Assembly (NCBI GenBank): GCA_964555735.1
Contig: CAZKTS010000072.1
Location: 1-25,840, forward strand
Length of the DNA: 25,840 bases
DNA from: CAZKTS01 sp964555735
Lineage (GTDB): Bacteria > Actinomycetota > Acidimicrobiia > IMCC26256 > PALSA-555
Reading direction: 5' to 3'
Shown piece by piece: positions 16,238 to 23,665 of the stretch. The translations under genes were made by a program, and so were the position numbers. The notes beneath the pieces are model-generated. The model did no database searches. It was given only the letters and a program-made list of their open reading frames with translations, and was not told where the DNA came from. How positions within the stretch are numbered: position 1 is the first letter of the stretch; every line of letters starts with the position of its first letter.

Positions 16238-17521
16238 ATGACCGCTGTGTCCGACTCCTCGCCGCTGCGCCGCCTCGTCGTCGTCGGGCAGGGCTACGTC
16301 GGGCTGCCGCTCGCGCTGCTCGCCGTCGACGCCGGCTGGGACGTCGTCGGCATCGAGGTCGACCCGACGCGCGTCGAGCGGCTCCTGCACGCGCGCTCCT
16401 ACGTCACCGACGTCGCCGACGTCGAGCTCCGGCGCGCGCTCGACTCGGGTCGCTACCGACCCACCGCCTCGCCCGCCGACGCCGCAGGGTTCGACGTCGC
16501 CGTCATCTCCGTTCCCACCCCGCTGGTCGACGGGCGGCCCGACCTGTCGCACGTCGAGGACGCCGGGCGCGCCCTGGCCCCGCACGTACGCCCGGGCAGC
16601 CTCGTGGTGCTCGAGTCGACCACCTACCCGGGCACGACCGACGAGCTCCTCGTGCCGGTGCTCGAGGCCGGCTCCGGGCTCCGCGCGGGGGCCGACTTCG
16701 CGGTCGGCTACAGCCCGGAGCGGCTCGACCCCGGCAACCCCGAGCGGTCCCTCCAGCGGGTGCCGAAGGTGATCTCGGGCATCGACGAGGCCTCGCTCGG
16801 CGCGGTGCGCGACTTCTACGGCGGCATCGTGGACCGCGTCGTGGCCGTCTCCGGCACGCGCGAGGCCGAGCTCACGAAGCTGCTCGAGAACACGTTCCGC
16901 CACGTCAACGTCGCGCTGGTCAACGAGCTCGCGGTGTTCGCCCACGATCTCGGCATCGACGTGTGGGAAGCGATCGACGCCGCGTCGACGAAGCCGTTCG
17001 GCTTCATGCGGTTCGAGCCCGGCCCGGGGGTCGGTGGCCACTGCCTGCCCATCGACCCGAGCTACCTCGCGTGGGACATCCAGACGCGCCTCGGCCAGCC
17101 GTTCCGCTTCGTCGAGCTCGCCAACGAGGTGAACGAGCGCATGCCCACCTACGTCGCCCGGCGCGTCGAGGTCGCGCTCCGCGACCGTGGCGTCGACGCC
17201 GGTGCCGCCACCGTGCTCCTCCTCGGCATGGCCTACAAGCGCAGCACCGGTGACGTGCGGGAGGCGCCGGTGTTCGGCGTCGCCGCCGCGCTGCGAGACC
17301 TGGGCGCGGCCGTGCAGGTCTGCGACCCGTACGTGGCCGTCGGTGAGGTGCCGCCCGGCTGCGCCCGCGTCGAGCTGCGACCCGAGATCGTCGCCGGTGC
17401 CGACGCCGTCGTGCTCCTCACCGACCACGCCGAGTTCGACGACGTGTCGGTGACCGCGCACGCTCGCTACGTGCTCGACACCCGCCACGTGCTGAAGGGC
17501 GACGTCGTCGAGCAGCTCTGA
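16238..17521 (+). CDS. Nucleotide-sugar 6-dehydrogenase (WbpA/TviB-like, UDP-GlcNAc or UDP-GalNAc dehydrogenase)
   Basis: A 427-residue NAD-dependent enzyme of the UDP-glucose/GDP-mannose dehydrogenase family, which oxidises C6 of a UDP-sugar twice to the uronic acid. Seen are the GQGYVG nucleotide loop (17-22), STTYPGTTDELLVP (127-140), FAVGYSPERLDPGN (154-167), the substrate-binding KLLENTFRHVN (214-224) and the catalytic cysteine in GVGGHCLPIDP (C269). A C-terminal NAD/UDP-binding half with LLGMAYKRSTGDVRE completes it. The TTYPGTT and GYSPER forms match the UDP-N-acetylhexosamine branch (WbpA, TviB, WecC) better than UDP-glucose dehydrogenase. The ATG at 16238 follows the epimerase by ten bases. 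Confidence 0.92.
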   Translation: MTAVSDSSPLRRLVVVGQGYVGLPLALLAVDAGWDVVGIEVDPTRVERLLHARSYVTDVADVELRRALDSGRYRPTASPADAAGFDVAVISVPTPLVDGRPDLSHVEDAGRALAPHVRPGSLVVLESTTYPGTTDELLVPVLEAGSGLRAGADFAVGYSPERLDPGNPERSLQRVPKVISGIDEASLGAVRDFYGGIVDRVVAVSGTREAELTKLLENTFRHVNVALVNELAVFAHDLGIDVWEAIDAASTKPFGFMRFEPGPGVGGHCLPIDPSYLAWDIQTRLGQPFRFVELANEVNERMPTYVARRVEVALRDRGVDAGAATVLLLGMAYKRSTGDVREAPVFGVAAALRDLGAAVQVCDPYVAVGEVPPGCARVELRPEIVAGADAVVLLTDHAEFDDVSVTAHARYVLDTRHVLKGDVVEQL

Positions 17522-17539
17522 CCGCCGAGAGGATCCGGC

Positions 17540-17558
17540 CGCCCGGAGAATTCGGGCG
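17540..17558 (+). terminator. Hairpin between dehydrogenase and DUF4012 fusion genes
   Basis: CGCCCGGA (17540-17547) pairs with TTCGGGCG (17551-17558) around a three-base loop, with one G-T wobble. It lies 19 bases after the dehydrogenase stop. There is no T run, so it would be a factor-assisted or partial terminator or a processing site rather than a classic intrinsic terminator. Confidence 0.4.
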
Positions 17559-17566
17559 CCGAGGTC

Positions 17567-17572
17567 TACGAT
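17567..17572 (+). promoter_or_regulatory. Possible -10 element upstream of the DUF4012 fusion gene
   Basis: TACGAT fits the TANNNT consensus and lies just after the hairpin at 17540-17558, with the GTG start 45 bases downstream. No clear -35 box is present, so a new promoter here is only possible. Confidence 0.3.
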
Positions 17573-17617
17573 CCCGACCCGATGAGCCCACCGCTGCCCA
17601 CCGCCGGTCCCTGAGTC

Positions 17618-20512
17618 GTGGTCCTGCGGGTGGCGGTGGCCTTCGCGGCTGCGGCGATCGCGGTGCTGGTGCTGGGCGCGTGGGTGCGGGCTCGCGCCCG
17701 TCAGGCCTCGTGGCTCCGCCAGGCCGGGGGCTTCGTGGTCGCGATCGCCGCCCCGGTGGGCCTGGCCGCGAGCGCCGTGGTGGGGACGCGAGGCGTGGTC
17801 GTGGCTGCAGCCGGTCTCGGGCTCGCGGCCCTCGGCGCCGCCAACGACCGGGTCGCCCTGCCCCGCTGGATCATCCCTGCCGCACTGGTGCTCGCTGCCG
17901 TGGCGATCACCGCCGCGGGCCTGCGCTTCCCCCTGGCCGGCATCGATGCCGTCGACGCGGTGTGGACCGTGGCGTGGCTCGTCGCCCTCACCCTCGCGGT
18001 GGCAGGGGTCGGTAACGCCGACGGCCTCCTCCCCGGTGTCGGGGCCGCCGCGGGGCTCGGGATCTGCGCGCTCGCGGGCTTCGCGGGTCAGAGCGTGGTC
18101 GCCGCGCCCGCGGCCGCCCTCGTGGGTTCGTGCATCGGGTTCCTCGCGTACAACGTGCGGCCCGCGTCCCTCTACATCGGCCGGGGCGGCAGCCTCTACC
18201 TCGGCATCACCCTGGCGTCGCTCGCGATCTGGGCCGAGCCCGCGATCGACCGTCCCGAGTCGATCCTCGTGCCGCTCCTGTTCCTCGGGTTGCCCCTGCT
18301 CGACGGCGCGGTCGTGGTGGGCAGCCGGCTGCGGCACCGGCGGCGCCTCGCGACGCGCTACCGCGACCACCTCGCCCACCGCTTCGTGACCCTGGGCATG
18401 CGTCCGGGCCCGGCGATCGCGGCGGTCGTCGTCATCGAGCTGATCGGTGCCGGGCTCGCGCTGTTCGTCGGCCGCGGCGTGGTGTCGGTCCCCGTCGGAG
18501 CCGCCGCCGGTCTCGTGCTGTTCGGCGTCGTGTGGATCGCCGCGCTCCGCGCCCCGGTCTCCTCCGAGCCCGCGCCGGGCTTCCGCCCGCGGGTGTGGCT
18601 CATCGGGTTCGGCATCCTCGTGCTGGCGGCCGTGGCGACGGTGCCCGCCGTCATCGCCGGCGTGCGCGTGCGCGACAAGGTCGACGACGGTCGTGAGCTC
18701 GCGCAGGACGCGCTCCGCGCCGCGCGCGACGGCGAGACCGAGAAGGCCGCCGCGCTTTTCGCCGAAGCCGGCAAGGTGTTCGACGAGGTCGGCGACGACG
18801 TCCGGACGCCGCTCACGGTCCCGGCGCTCGCACTCCCGATCGTCGGTCCGAACGTGCACGCGGCGCGGGAGCTCGCCGACATCGGCTCGGACCTGGCCCG
18901 CGCCGGCGAGACGCTCACGGCGTCGGTCGACCCCGACAAGCTCCGCATCGTCGACGGGCGCATCCCGCTCGAGGAGGTCGCGGCGGTCGAGCCCAAGCTC
19001 GAGGAGGCGTCGACGATCCTGGTGGACGCCCGCGACCGCCTGGCCGACCTCCAGCCCGGCTACCTCCTCGATCCCATCAGCGACGGCATCGCCAAGGTCC
19101 AGCGCGAGCTCGACAAGGCGGCCCAGGACTCGGTGCGGGCCGCCGCGGCCGCGAAGCTCGCGCCGGCGATCCTCGGCCAGGGTGAGCCCCGCCAGTACTT
19201 CCTCGCGATCCAGAACCCGGCCGAGCTGCGAGGCACCGGCGGTCTCATCGGCAACTGGGGCATCCTCACCACCGCCGACGGCAAGGTGTCCCTCGACGGC
19301 ATCCAGAACCTCGGCGTCCTGAACTACCGGGAGGGTGCGCCGGCGCGGACGCTCAACGCGCCCGCCGACTACGTGCGCCGCTACGGCCGCTACCACCCCG
19401 AGACCGAGTGGCACCCGGTGAACATCTCGCCCGACTGGCCGACGGTCGCGGGCGTGATCGCCGACCTCTACCCGCAGTCGGGTGGCGCGCCGGTCGACGG
19501 CGTGATCGCGGTCGACCCGGTCGGGCTCCAGGCGCTGCTCGAGCTCACCGGACCGATCGAGGTCGAGGACTGGCCCGAGCGCATCACCGCGGAGAACGTG
19601 CTCGACGTGACGTTGCGCGACGCGTACAGCCGCTTCGACCAGGGCCAGAACCTCGAACGCAAGGACTTCCTCGGCGAGGTCGCCGACGTTGCGGTCGACA
19701 AGGCCACCAACGGGGATCTCGGCCGCCCCGCGCGCGTCGCGAAGTACCTCGGTCAGGCCGCGCACGAGGGTCACATCTCGCTGTGGTTCGCGGACCCTGC
19801 GGAGGAGCGCGTCGCTCGCACCCTCGACGTCGCCGGGAAGCTGCCGAGCGGCGACCAGGACTCGCTGCTCGTCGTCGACATCAACGGCGCCGGCAACAAG
19901 CTCGACTACTACCTGAACCGGACCGTCGAGTACCGCGCGACGATCGACCCGAGCGGTGACCGCACGGGCGCCGACGTCGACGGCGTCGTGACGGTCGGGC
20001 TCACCAACACCGCGCCCACCGAGGGACTGCCGCGCGCGGTGAGCGGGCCGGCCGAAGGGCACGAGGACCAGTTCGTCGCGGGCCAGAACCGTTCGACCGT
20101 GTCGGTGTACACGCCGCTCACCGCGACCGGTGTGCAGCTCCAGGGCCAGGACACCGGGTACGCGTCCGAGGTCGAGCTCGGGCGCAACGTCTACTCCGTG
20201 ACCGTCGACCTCATGCCCCAGCAGTCGACCCAGATCGCCTATGCCCTCCAGGGCTCGGTCCGGCTCGCCGAGGACGGCTGGTACGAGCTGACGCTGGTGC
20301 GCCAGCCCACGCTCCGGGCCGATGCGGTCACCCTGGCCCTCTCGGGCGGTGACGGCTTCCGGGTGGCCGAGGTCAAGGGCGCCGGCGGCCTGAAGGTCGT
20401 GGACGGGGAGGTGCAGGGGACCATCCCCCTCGACCGCACTCGGGTGATCCGGGTGCGTCTGGAGGGCGACGGCGGTCGGGGCATCTGGGAGCGGCTCCAG
20501 GACGGGCCCTGA
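17618..20512 (+). CDS. Fusion of a degenerate WecA/MraY-like membrane domain with DUF4012
   Basis: A 964-residue protein. Residues 1-310 form about nine or ten membrane segments with the layout of a polyprenyl-phosphate sugar-phosphate transferase (WecA/TagO/MraY), including FLAYN then RPA (175-183) and a D-HLAHR loop (250-255). The catalytic motifs are degraded: the DD motif reads AAND (74-77), the NXXDGXDG motif reads NADGLLPG (133-140) and the MGDXGS motif reads IGRGGS (187-192), with Arg in place of the key Asp. Another membrane segment (about 326-348) leads into a long extracytoplasmic DUF4012 region, recognisable from ALALPIVGPNVHAARELADI and QNPAELRGTGGLIGNWG. DUF4012 is common in actinobacterial glycan loci and its function is not established. 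The GTG at 17618 is the chosen start. Confidence 0.85.
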   Translation: MVLRVAVAFAAAAIAVLVLGAWVRARARQASWLRQAGGFVVAIAAPVGLAASAVVGTRGVVVAAAGLGLAALGAANDRVALPRWIIPAALVLAAVAITAAGLRFPLAGIDAVDAVWTVAWLVALTLAVAGVGNADGLLPGVGAAAGLGICALAGFAGQSVVAAPAAALVGSCIGFLAYNVRPASLYIGRGGSLYLGITLASLAIWAEPAIDRPESILVPLLFLGLPLLDGAVVVGSRLRHRRRLATRYRDHLAHRFVTLGMRPGPAIAAVVVIELIGAGLALFVGRGVVSVPVGAAAGLVLFGVVWIAALRAPVSSEPAPGFRPRVWLIGFGILVLAAVATVPAVIAGVRVRDKVDDGRELAQDALRAARDGETEKAAALFAEAGKVFDEVGDDVRTPLTVPALALPIVGPNVHAARELADIGSDLARAGETLTASVDPDKLRIVDGRIPLEEVAAVEPKLEEASTILVDARDRLADLQPGYLLDPISDGIAKVQRELDKAAQDSVRAAAAAKLAPAILGQGEPRQYFLAIQNPAELRGTGGLIGNWGILTTADGKVSLDGIQNLGVLNYREGAPARTLNAPADYVRRYGRYHPETEWHPVNISPDWPTVAGVIADLYPQSGGAPVDGVIAVDPVGLQALLELTGPIEVEDWPERITAENVLDVTLRDAYSRFDQGQNLERKDFLGEVADVAVDKATNGDLGRPARVAKYLGQAAHEGHISLWFADPAEERVARTLDVAGKLPSGDQDSLLVVDINGAGNKLDYYLNRTVEYRATIDPSGDRTGADVDGVVTVGLTNTAPTEGLPRAVSGPAEGHEDQFVAGQNRSTVSVYTPLTATGVQLQGQDTGYASEVELGRNVYSVTVDLMPQQSTQIAYALQGSVRLAEDGWYELTLVRQPTLRADAVTLALSGGDGFRVAEVKGAGGLKVVDGEVQGTIPLDRTRVIRVRLEGDGGRGIWERLQDGP

Positions 20513-20556
20513 AGCCCCTCCCCGATCCCTGTGAACGCACCATGTCAAGACCTTGC

Positions 20557-20570
20557 AAAGGTGGACCTTT
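20557..20570. promoter_or_regulatory. Palindrome AAAGGT-GG-ACCTTT, possible operator
   Basis: A perfect six-base inverted repeat with a two-base centre, overlapping the end of the candidate -35 box TTGCAA. An A/T-ended palindrome stands out in this GC-rich context. Position and symmetry suggest a regulator site, but no regulator gene is nearby. Confidence 0.45.
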
Positions 20571-20636
20571 CGCCGCCGAGTGTGCGACACTGACCCGACT
20601 GCACCACCCAGCCACCATTCGATTTCGAGGCACCCT

Positions 20637-20643
20637 GAGGGGG
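20637..20643 (+). promoter_or_regulatory. Ribosome binding site of the LAFTG protein gene
   Basis: GAGGGGG ends six bases before the GTG at 20650. It fixes the start there and gives a protein that begins with a normal signal peptide, rather than the longer frame from 20542. Confidence 0.65.
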
Positions 20644-20649
20644 TCGACC

Positions 20650-21150
20650 GTGAAGAAGTTCCTGGCGCCGCTGATGCTCAGCGGGATGCTCGTGCTCGCG
20701 TTCTCCGCGAGCGCAGGGGCGAGCGTGCACCGCGGCAGCGTCATCTCCGGCTGCTCGTTCACGGTGGAAGGCGTCGTGGCGCCGGGCAACTCGGTGTCGG
20801 TCTCCGGTACCGGTTTCCAGGAGGGCGTCGAGCTCCCGATCTCGGTCAACAACGTCGTCGTCGCCACGACCCCGTCGATCCCCAACGGTGGCGCGCTGCC
20901 GCCGACGATCATCGAGATCCCGAGCGACGCGTCCGAGCCCATCACCATCTCGATCCCGTGCGGCGCGGGTCCGGGCAGCGGCGTCGCCAGCCAGACCTTC
21001 TCGGACCCGGCGACGGCCCTCGCCTTCACCGGTTCCGACTCCACCGGCACGTGGGTGGGCATCGGCCTCGCGGCGATCGTCGTGGGTGGCGCGCTCGTCC
21101 TGGGCGTGCGGCGCCGGTCGCAGCTCCACGCTCGCCAGCTCACCAGCTGA
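20650..21150 (+). CDS. Small secreted protein with LAFTG cell-wall sorting signal
   Basis: A 166-residue protein. A signal peptide (1 to about 24: MKKFLAPLML, then a hydrophobic core and ASAGA) is followed by one small beta-rich domain. That domain has two cysteines (C35, C104) that could form a disulfide and a VSVSGTGF stretch like an Ig-type fold. The end is a sorting signal: LAFTG (124-128), a hydrophobic segment (about 135-152) and the basic tail RRR (154-156). LAXTG motifs are known substrates of class E sortases in high-GC actinobacteria, so wall attachment is likely. No sortase gene is in the window. It lies between the DUF4012 fusion and the phosphatase. Function unknown. Confidence 0.85.
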   Translation: MKKFLAPLMLSGMLVLAFSASAGASVHRGSVISGCSFTVEGVVAPGNSVSVSGTGFQEGVELPISVNNVVVATTPSIPNGGALPPTIIEIPSDASEPITISIPCGAGPGSGVASQTFSDPATALAFTGSDSTGTWVGIGLAAIVVGGALVLGVRRRSQLHARQLTS

Positions 21151-21235
21151 CGCAGCCGCACCACATCCGTTCGTCCGACTTCGGGTCGTCCCGTCAGGGG
21201 CGGCCCGTCGTCATGTCCGGACCGAGCCGTCGCGC

Positions 21236-21787
21236 GTGAGCGACATCCTCGTGGTGTGCACCGCGAACCAGTGCCGCTCCCCGATGGTGCAGGCGATGCT
21301 CGAGCAGCGGCTCGCCGCGACCGGGCTCGAGGTCGAGGTGGGCTCGGCGGGCGTGGACGCGGTGGAGGGTCGACCGGTCGTCACCGGCGTGACCCGCGCG
21401 GTTCGACGCAGCGGTCTCGACCTCGACGCCCACGCCAGTCGGCCGCTCACCACGGCCCTGATCGACGACGCCGCGCTCGTTCTCGCGATGGAGCGGGCCC
21501 ACGTGCGCGAGGTCGCGATCCTCTCGAAGGACGCGTGGCCCCGCACCTTCACGCTCAAGGAGCTGGTGCGGCGGGGGGAGGCGGCCGGACCCCGGGTCGC
21601 CGGTGAGGGTGCCGAGCAGTGGATCGCCCGCGTGCACCAGGGCCGGCGGATCCAGGACCTGGTGGGCAGCGATCCGGCCGACGACGTGCGCGACCCCACG
21701 GGCGGTGCGCCCGCCGACTTCGAGCGGACCGTCGAGGAGCTCGACGACCTCGTCCGCCGACTCGTCGCCCTGCTCGCCCCCGACTGA
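21236..21787 (+). CDS. Low-molecular-weight protein tyrosine phosphatase
   Basis: A 183-residue cytosolic phosphatase of the Wzb/Etp/PtpA type. The P-loop CX5RS is VCTANQCRSP (C8, R14, S15) at the usual N-terminal place, and the general-acid Asp is in VRDPTGG (D153). A segment of about 25 residues (about 115-140) looks inserted relative to the typical 150-160 residue enzymes. In polysaccharide loci such enzymes dephosphorylate the tyrosine kinase that controls chain export, or a glycan enzyme. No kinase is visible here. The GTG at 21236 fits the family start, although the frame opens at 20888 inside the upstream gene. It ends convergently, 18 bases from the PspA gene. Confidence 0.92.
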   Translation: MSDILVVCTANQCRSPMVQAMLEQRLAATGLEVEVGSAGVDAVEGRPVVTGVTRAVRRSGLDLDAHASRPLTTALIDDAALVLAMERAHVREVAILSKDAWPRTFTLKELVRRGEAAGPRVAGEGAEQWIARVHQGRRIQDLVGSDPADDVRDPTGGAPADFERTVEELDDLVRRLVALLAPD

Positions 21788-21805
21788 GCGCCGGGGGCGG
21801 CCGGA

Positions 21806-22594
21806 TCAGCCCTCGGCCTTGGCTTCCTTGGTCTCGCCCTGCTCCTCGGCCTTGGGGGCCGGCGGCGTCGGGGCGGCGAGCCCGAGCTCGGAGCGCAGCT
21901 CGCTGAGCCGGGCACCGGCTTCGGCGCTCATCTGCGCCTGCTCGACCTCGAGCATCTTGGAGTCGACCTGCGCGCCGCTGAGGTCGGCGGTGGCTTGGGC
22001 CTTGGCGAGGCGCTTCTCGATCTTGTCGCGCACCTGCTCGAACGTCGGCACCTCTTCGCCGACCGTCTCGCTGAGCTGGGCCATGGCCTTGCTCATCTGC
22101 TCCTGCATCTTCGCCTGGTCGAGCTGGCTGAGGAGCTTCTCGCGCTCGGCGAGCTTCTTCTGGAGGGCAGACGAGTTCTGCTCGACCATCTTCTTGGCCT
22201 GCTCCGACGCCGAGGTGGCGTCGAGGAGCTGCTTCTTCAGGTCGTCGATCTGCTTCTCGAGGTTGATGAGCTTGTTCGCGAACGCCTCGGCCGCGCTCGT
22301 GAAGCTGGCCGCCTTGTCGGCGTTGCCGGCGCGCGTCTCCTGGTCGGAGAGCAGCAGCGCCTGACGGGCCGACGCGTTCGCCTTCTCGTACTCCTCGATG
22401 GCGCGGTCGAGCTTGAGCTGGGTCTGCTTCTGGTTCGCGATGACGTTGGCCGCCTGCTCGGTGAGCTTGCGGTGCTGGTCACGCGCCTCGGCGATCGCCT
22501 GCTCGAGCTGCACCTTCGGGTCGGCCGACTCCTCGAGCTTCATGCCGAGCTTCGCCGCGAGGTACCGCCACCACTTCTTCAGCGTCTTGAACAT
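21806..22594 (-). CDS. pspA: PspA/IM30-family membrane-stress protein
   Basis: A 262-residue, almost wholly helical coiled-coil protein. It starts with an amphipathic helix (MFKTLKKWWRYLAAKLGMKL) like the membrane-binding helix of PspA/IM30, followed by the family's DPKVQLEQAIAEARDQHRKL. Long heptad regions continue to about residue 225. The tail is Pro/Ala/Glu-rich. PspA proteins are related to ESCRT-III, assemble on damaged membranes and help keep the proton gradient. It is the last of three minus-strand genes and may be cotranscribed with the GT8 gene 83 bases upstream. No PspF or PspC partner is seen. Confidence 0.9.
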   Translation of the reverse strand: MFKTLKKWWRYLAAKLGMKLEESADPKVQLEQAIAEARDQHRKLTEQAANVIANQKQTQLKLDRAIEEYEKANASARQALLLSDQETRAGNADKAASFTSAAEAFANKLINLEKQIDDLKKQLLDATSASEQAKKMVEQNSSALQKKLAEREKLLSQLDQAKMQEQMSKAMAQLSETVGEEVPTFEQVRDKIEKRLAKAQATADLSGAQVDSKMLEVEQAQMSAEAGARLSELRSELGLAAPTPPAPKAEEQGETKEAKAEG

Positions 22595-22655
22595 GTCCGC
22601 AGCCTAGATCCCGCCCGCGGTGATCTGCCCACGGCCGGTGTCGGGTGCCCGGCCG

Positions 22656-22670
22656 GCGCCGGACCGGCGC
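22656..22670 (-). terminator. GC-rich hairpin after the GT8 gene
   Basis: GCGCC (22656-22660) pairs with GGCGC (22666-22670) around GGACC, just after the stop of the GT8 gene on the minus strand. It has no T run. It is a weak terminator candidate within the 83-base gap before the pspA start. Confidence 0.3.
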
Positions 22671-22677
22671 TGCGCCG

Positions 22678-23637
22678 TCAGTCGTCGTCGACGGCCGGGA
22701 GCAGTCCGACCCGTCGGCCCGTGCGGCGGGCGGTGGCGATCCCCCGCTTGACCACTCGCTGGGTCGCGGTCGGGCCCTGGGGCCTCCATCCGGCGAAGGC
22801 GGTGCGGTCGAGGGCGTCGAACCACTCGTCGACGAGCGGGTGCTCGCACCCGAACACCCACGGCTTGGGGCCGTTGCAGAAGTGGATGATCCAGGGGTCG
22901 GACTGGGTGAGGGTGATCTGGTCCTTCGGGTACGGCTGGATCGCCTCGACCATCGGCCGGAACAGCTCGGTCTGCTGGTTCCAGCGCGGGTCCACCTTCC
23001 CGATCCGGCCGGGCATCACCGAGTTGATCGCCTCCTGGTCCTGCGCGAAGTGGTGACCGCCGCCGATGAGGTACTCGAGCGCGGTCTCGCCGACGCCTTC
23101 GGTGCGCCAGGCGTCGAGGTCGAGGAGCATCACGCCACAGTTGAAGTTGGGATCGTCGGCGCGGCGGCCGCGTTCGTACCAGAACGGCACCGCGCTCGGC
23201 GAGGACACGAACGGCGCCTCGGCGTCCTGCACCGCCATCGCCGCGTTGCCCTCCATGTCGGTGGAGAACAGATCACCGACGCAGCGCTTCGCCACGACGT
23301 CGGCGTCGAGGTAGACGACGCGGGGCACGTCGGGCAGGAGCTCGGGGATCAGGAGTCGTCCGTACGTGGCGCGGCTGATCGTGCGGATGGTCTGCGGGAG
23401 CGCCGCGACCCGCTCGGCGAGCCCACCGAACCACCGCACCTTGACGCGGTGGTCATCGAGCGACTCGTCGACCCGATCCCGGTTCGCGGTCGAGATGCCC
23501 ATGTCGAGCAGGTGGAGCACCAGCCGCCGCCCGCCCTTGAGCGCGTCCACCACCGATCGTGCCGCGGTCGCGAGCTGGGCCGAGAAGTGGTCGTCGGCCG
23601 CCAGCACGACCGCGAGCTCGAACGCGGTCTCTTCCAT
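22678..23637 (-). CDS. GT8-family glycosyltransferase
   Basis: A 319-residue retaining GT-A glycosyltransferase of family GT8 (the LPS galactosyltransferase and glycogenin family). The metal-binding DXD is in VVYLDADVV (D111, D113). FNCGVMLLDL (165-174), the acceptor-side DQEAIN (200-205) and IIHFCNGPKPW (250-260), with the metal-ligand His and the KPW, are all in place, so it should be active. ATG 23637 is preceded at five bases by GAGGGAGG (23643-23650 on the minus strand). It lies between a coiled-coil protein and PspA, apart from the main glycan locus, so its product may be a different envelope glycan. Confidence 0.93.
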   Translation of the reverse strand: MEETAFELAVVLAADDHFSAQLATAARSVVDALKGGRRLVLHLLDMGISTANRDRVDESLDDHRVKVRWFGGLAERVAALPQTIRTISRATYGRLLIPELLPDVPRVVYLDADVVAKRCVGDLFSTDMEGNAAMAVQDAEAPFVSSPSAVPFWYERGRRADDPNFNCGVMLLDLDAWRTEGVGETALEYLIGGGHHFAQDQEAINSVMPGRIGKVDPRWNQQTELFRPMVEAIQPYPKDQITLTQSDPWIIHFCNGPKPWVFGCEHPLVDEWFDALDRTAFAGWRPQGPTATQRVVKRGIATARRTGRRVGLLPAVDDD

Positions 23638-23642
23638 CGGAG

Positions 23643-23650
23643 CCTCCCTC
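23643..23650 (-). promoter_or_regulatory. Ribosome binding site of the GT8 gene
   Basis: GAGGGAGG on the minus strand is a strong Shine-Dalgarno match, five bases before the ATG at 23637, and supports that start. Confidence 0.65.
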
Positions 23651-23665
23651 TGTCAGGCGCCGCCG

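Larger units (their letters stand above)
20513..20649. promoter_or_regulatory. Leader region of the LAFTG protein gene
   Basis: This is 137 bases without a convincing gene, although the downstream frame is open from 20542. It is less GC-rich than its surroundings near 20540-20570 and contains TTGCAA (20553-20558), a possible -35 box, and the palindrome at 20557-20570. It ends with a strong ribosome binding site. A promoter for the downstream gene is likely here, but I see no well-spaced -10. Confidence 0.4.

Noticed and set aside
17582..17614. A ten-codon open frame (ATG to TGA) just before the DUF4012 fusion gene, possibly a leader peptide
   Set aside because: It has no ribosome binding site or regulatory codon run, and frames this short are common by chance.
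17618..18550. Membrane half of the fusion considered as an active initiating sugar-phosphate transferase
   Set aside because: The key acidic motifs read ND, DGLLPG and IGRGGS, which argues against catalysis by the known mechanism.
15935..20590. A very long open frame on the minus strand, antisense to the epimerase, dehydrogenase and DUF4012 genes
   Set aside because: It lies wholly opposite recognisable plus-strand genes. Its translation is low-complexity and dominated by Arg, Gly, Asp, Glu and His, as expected from a GC-rich third-position shadow.
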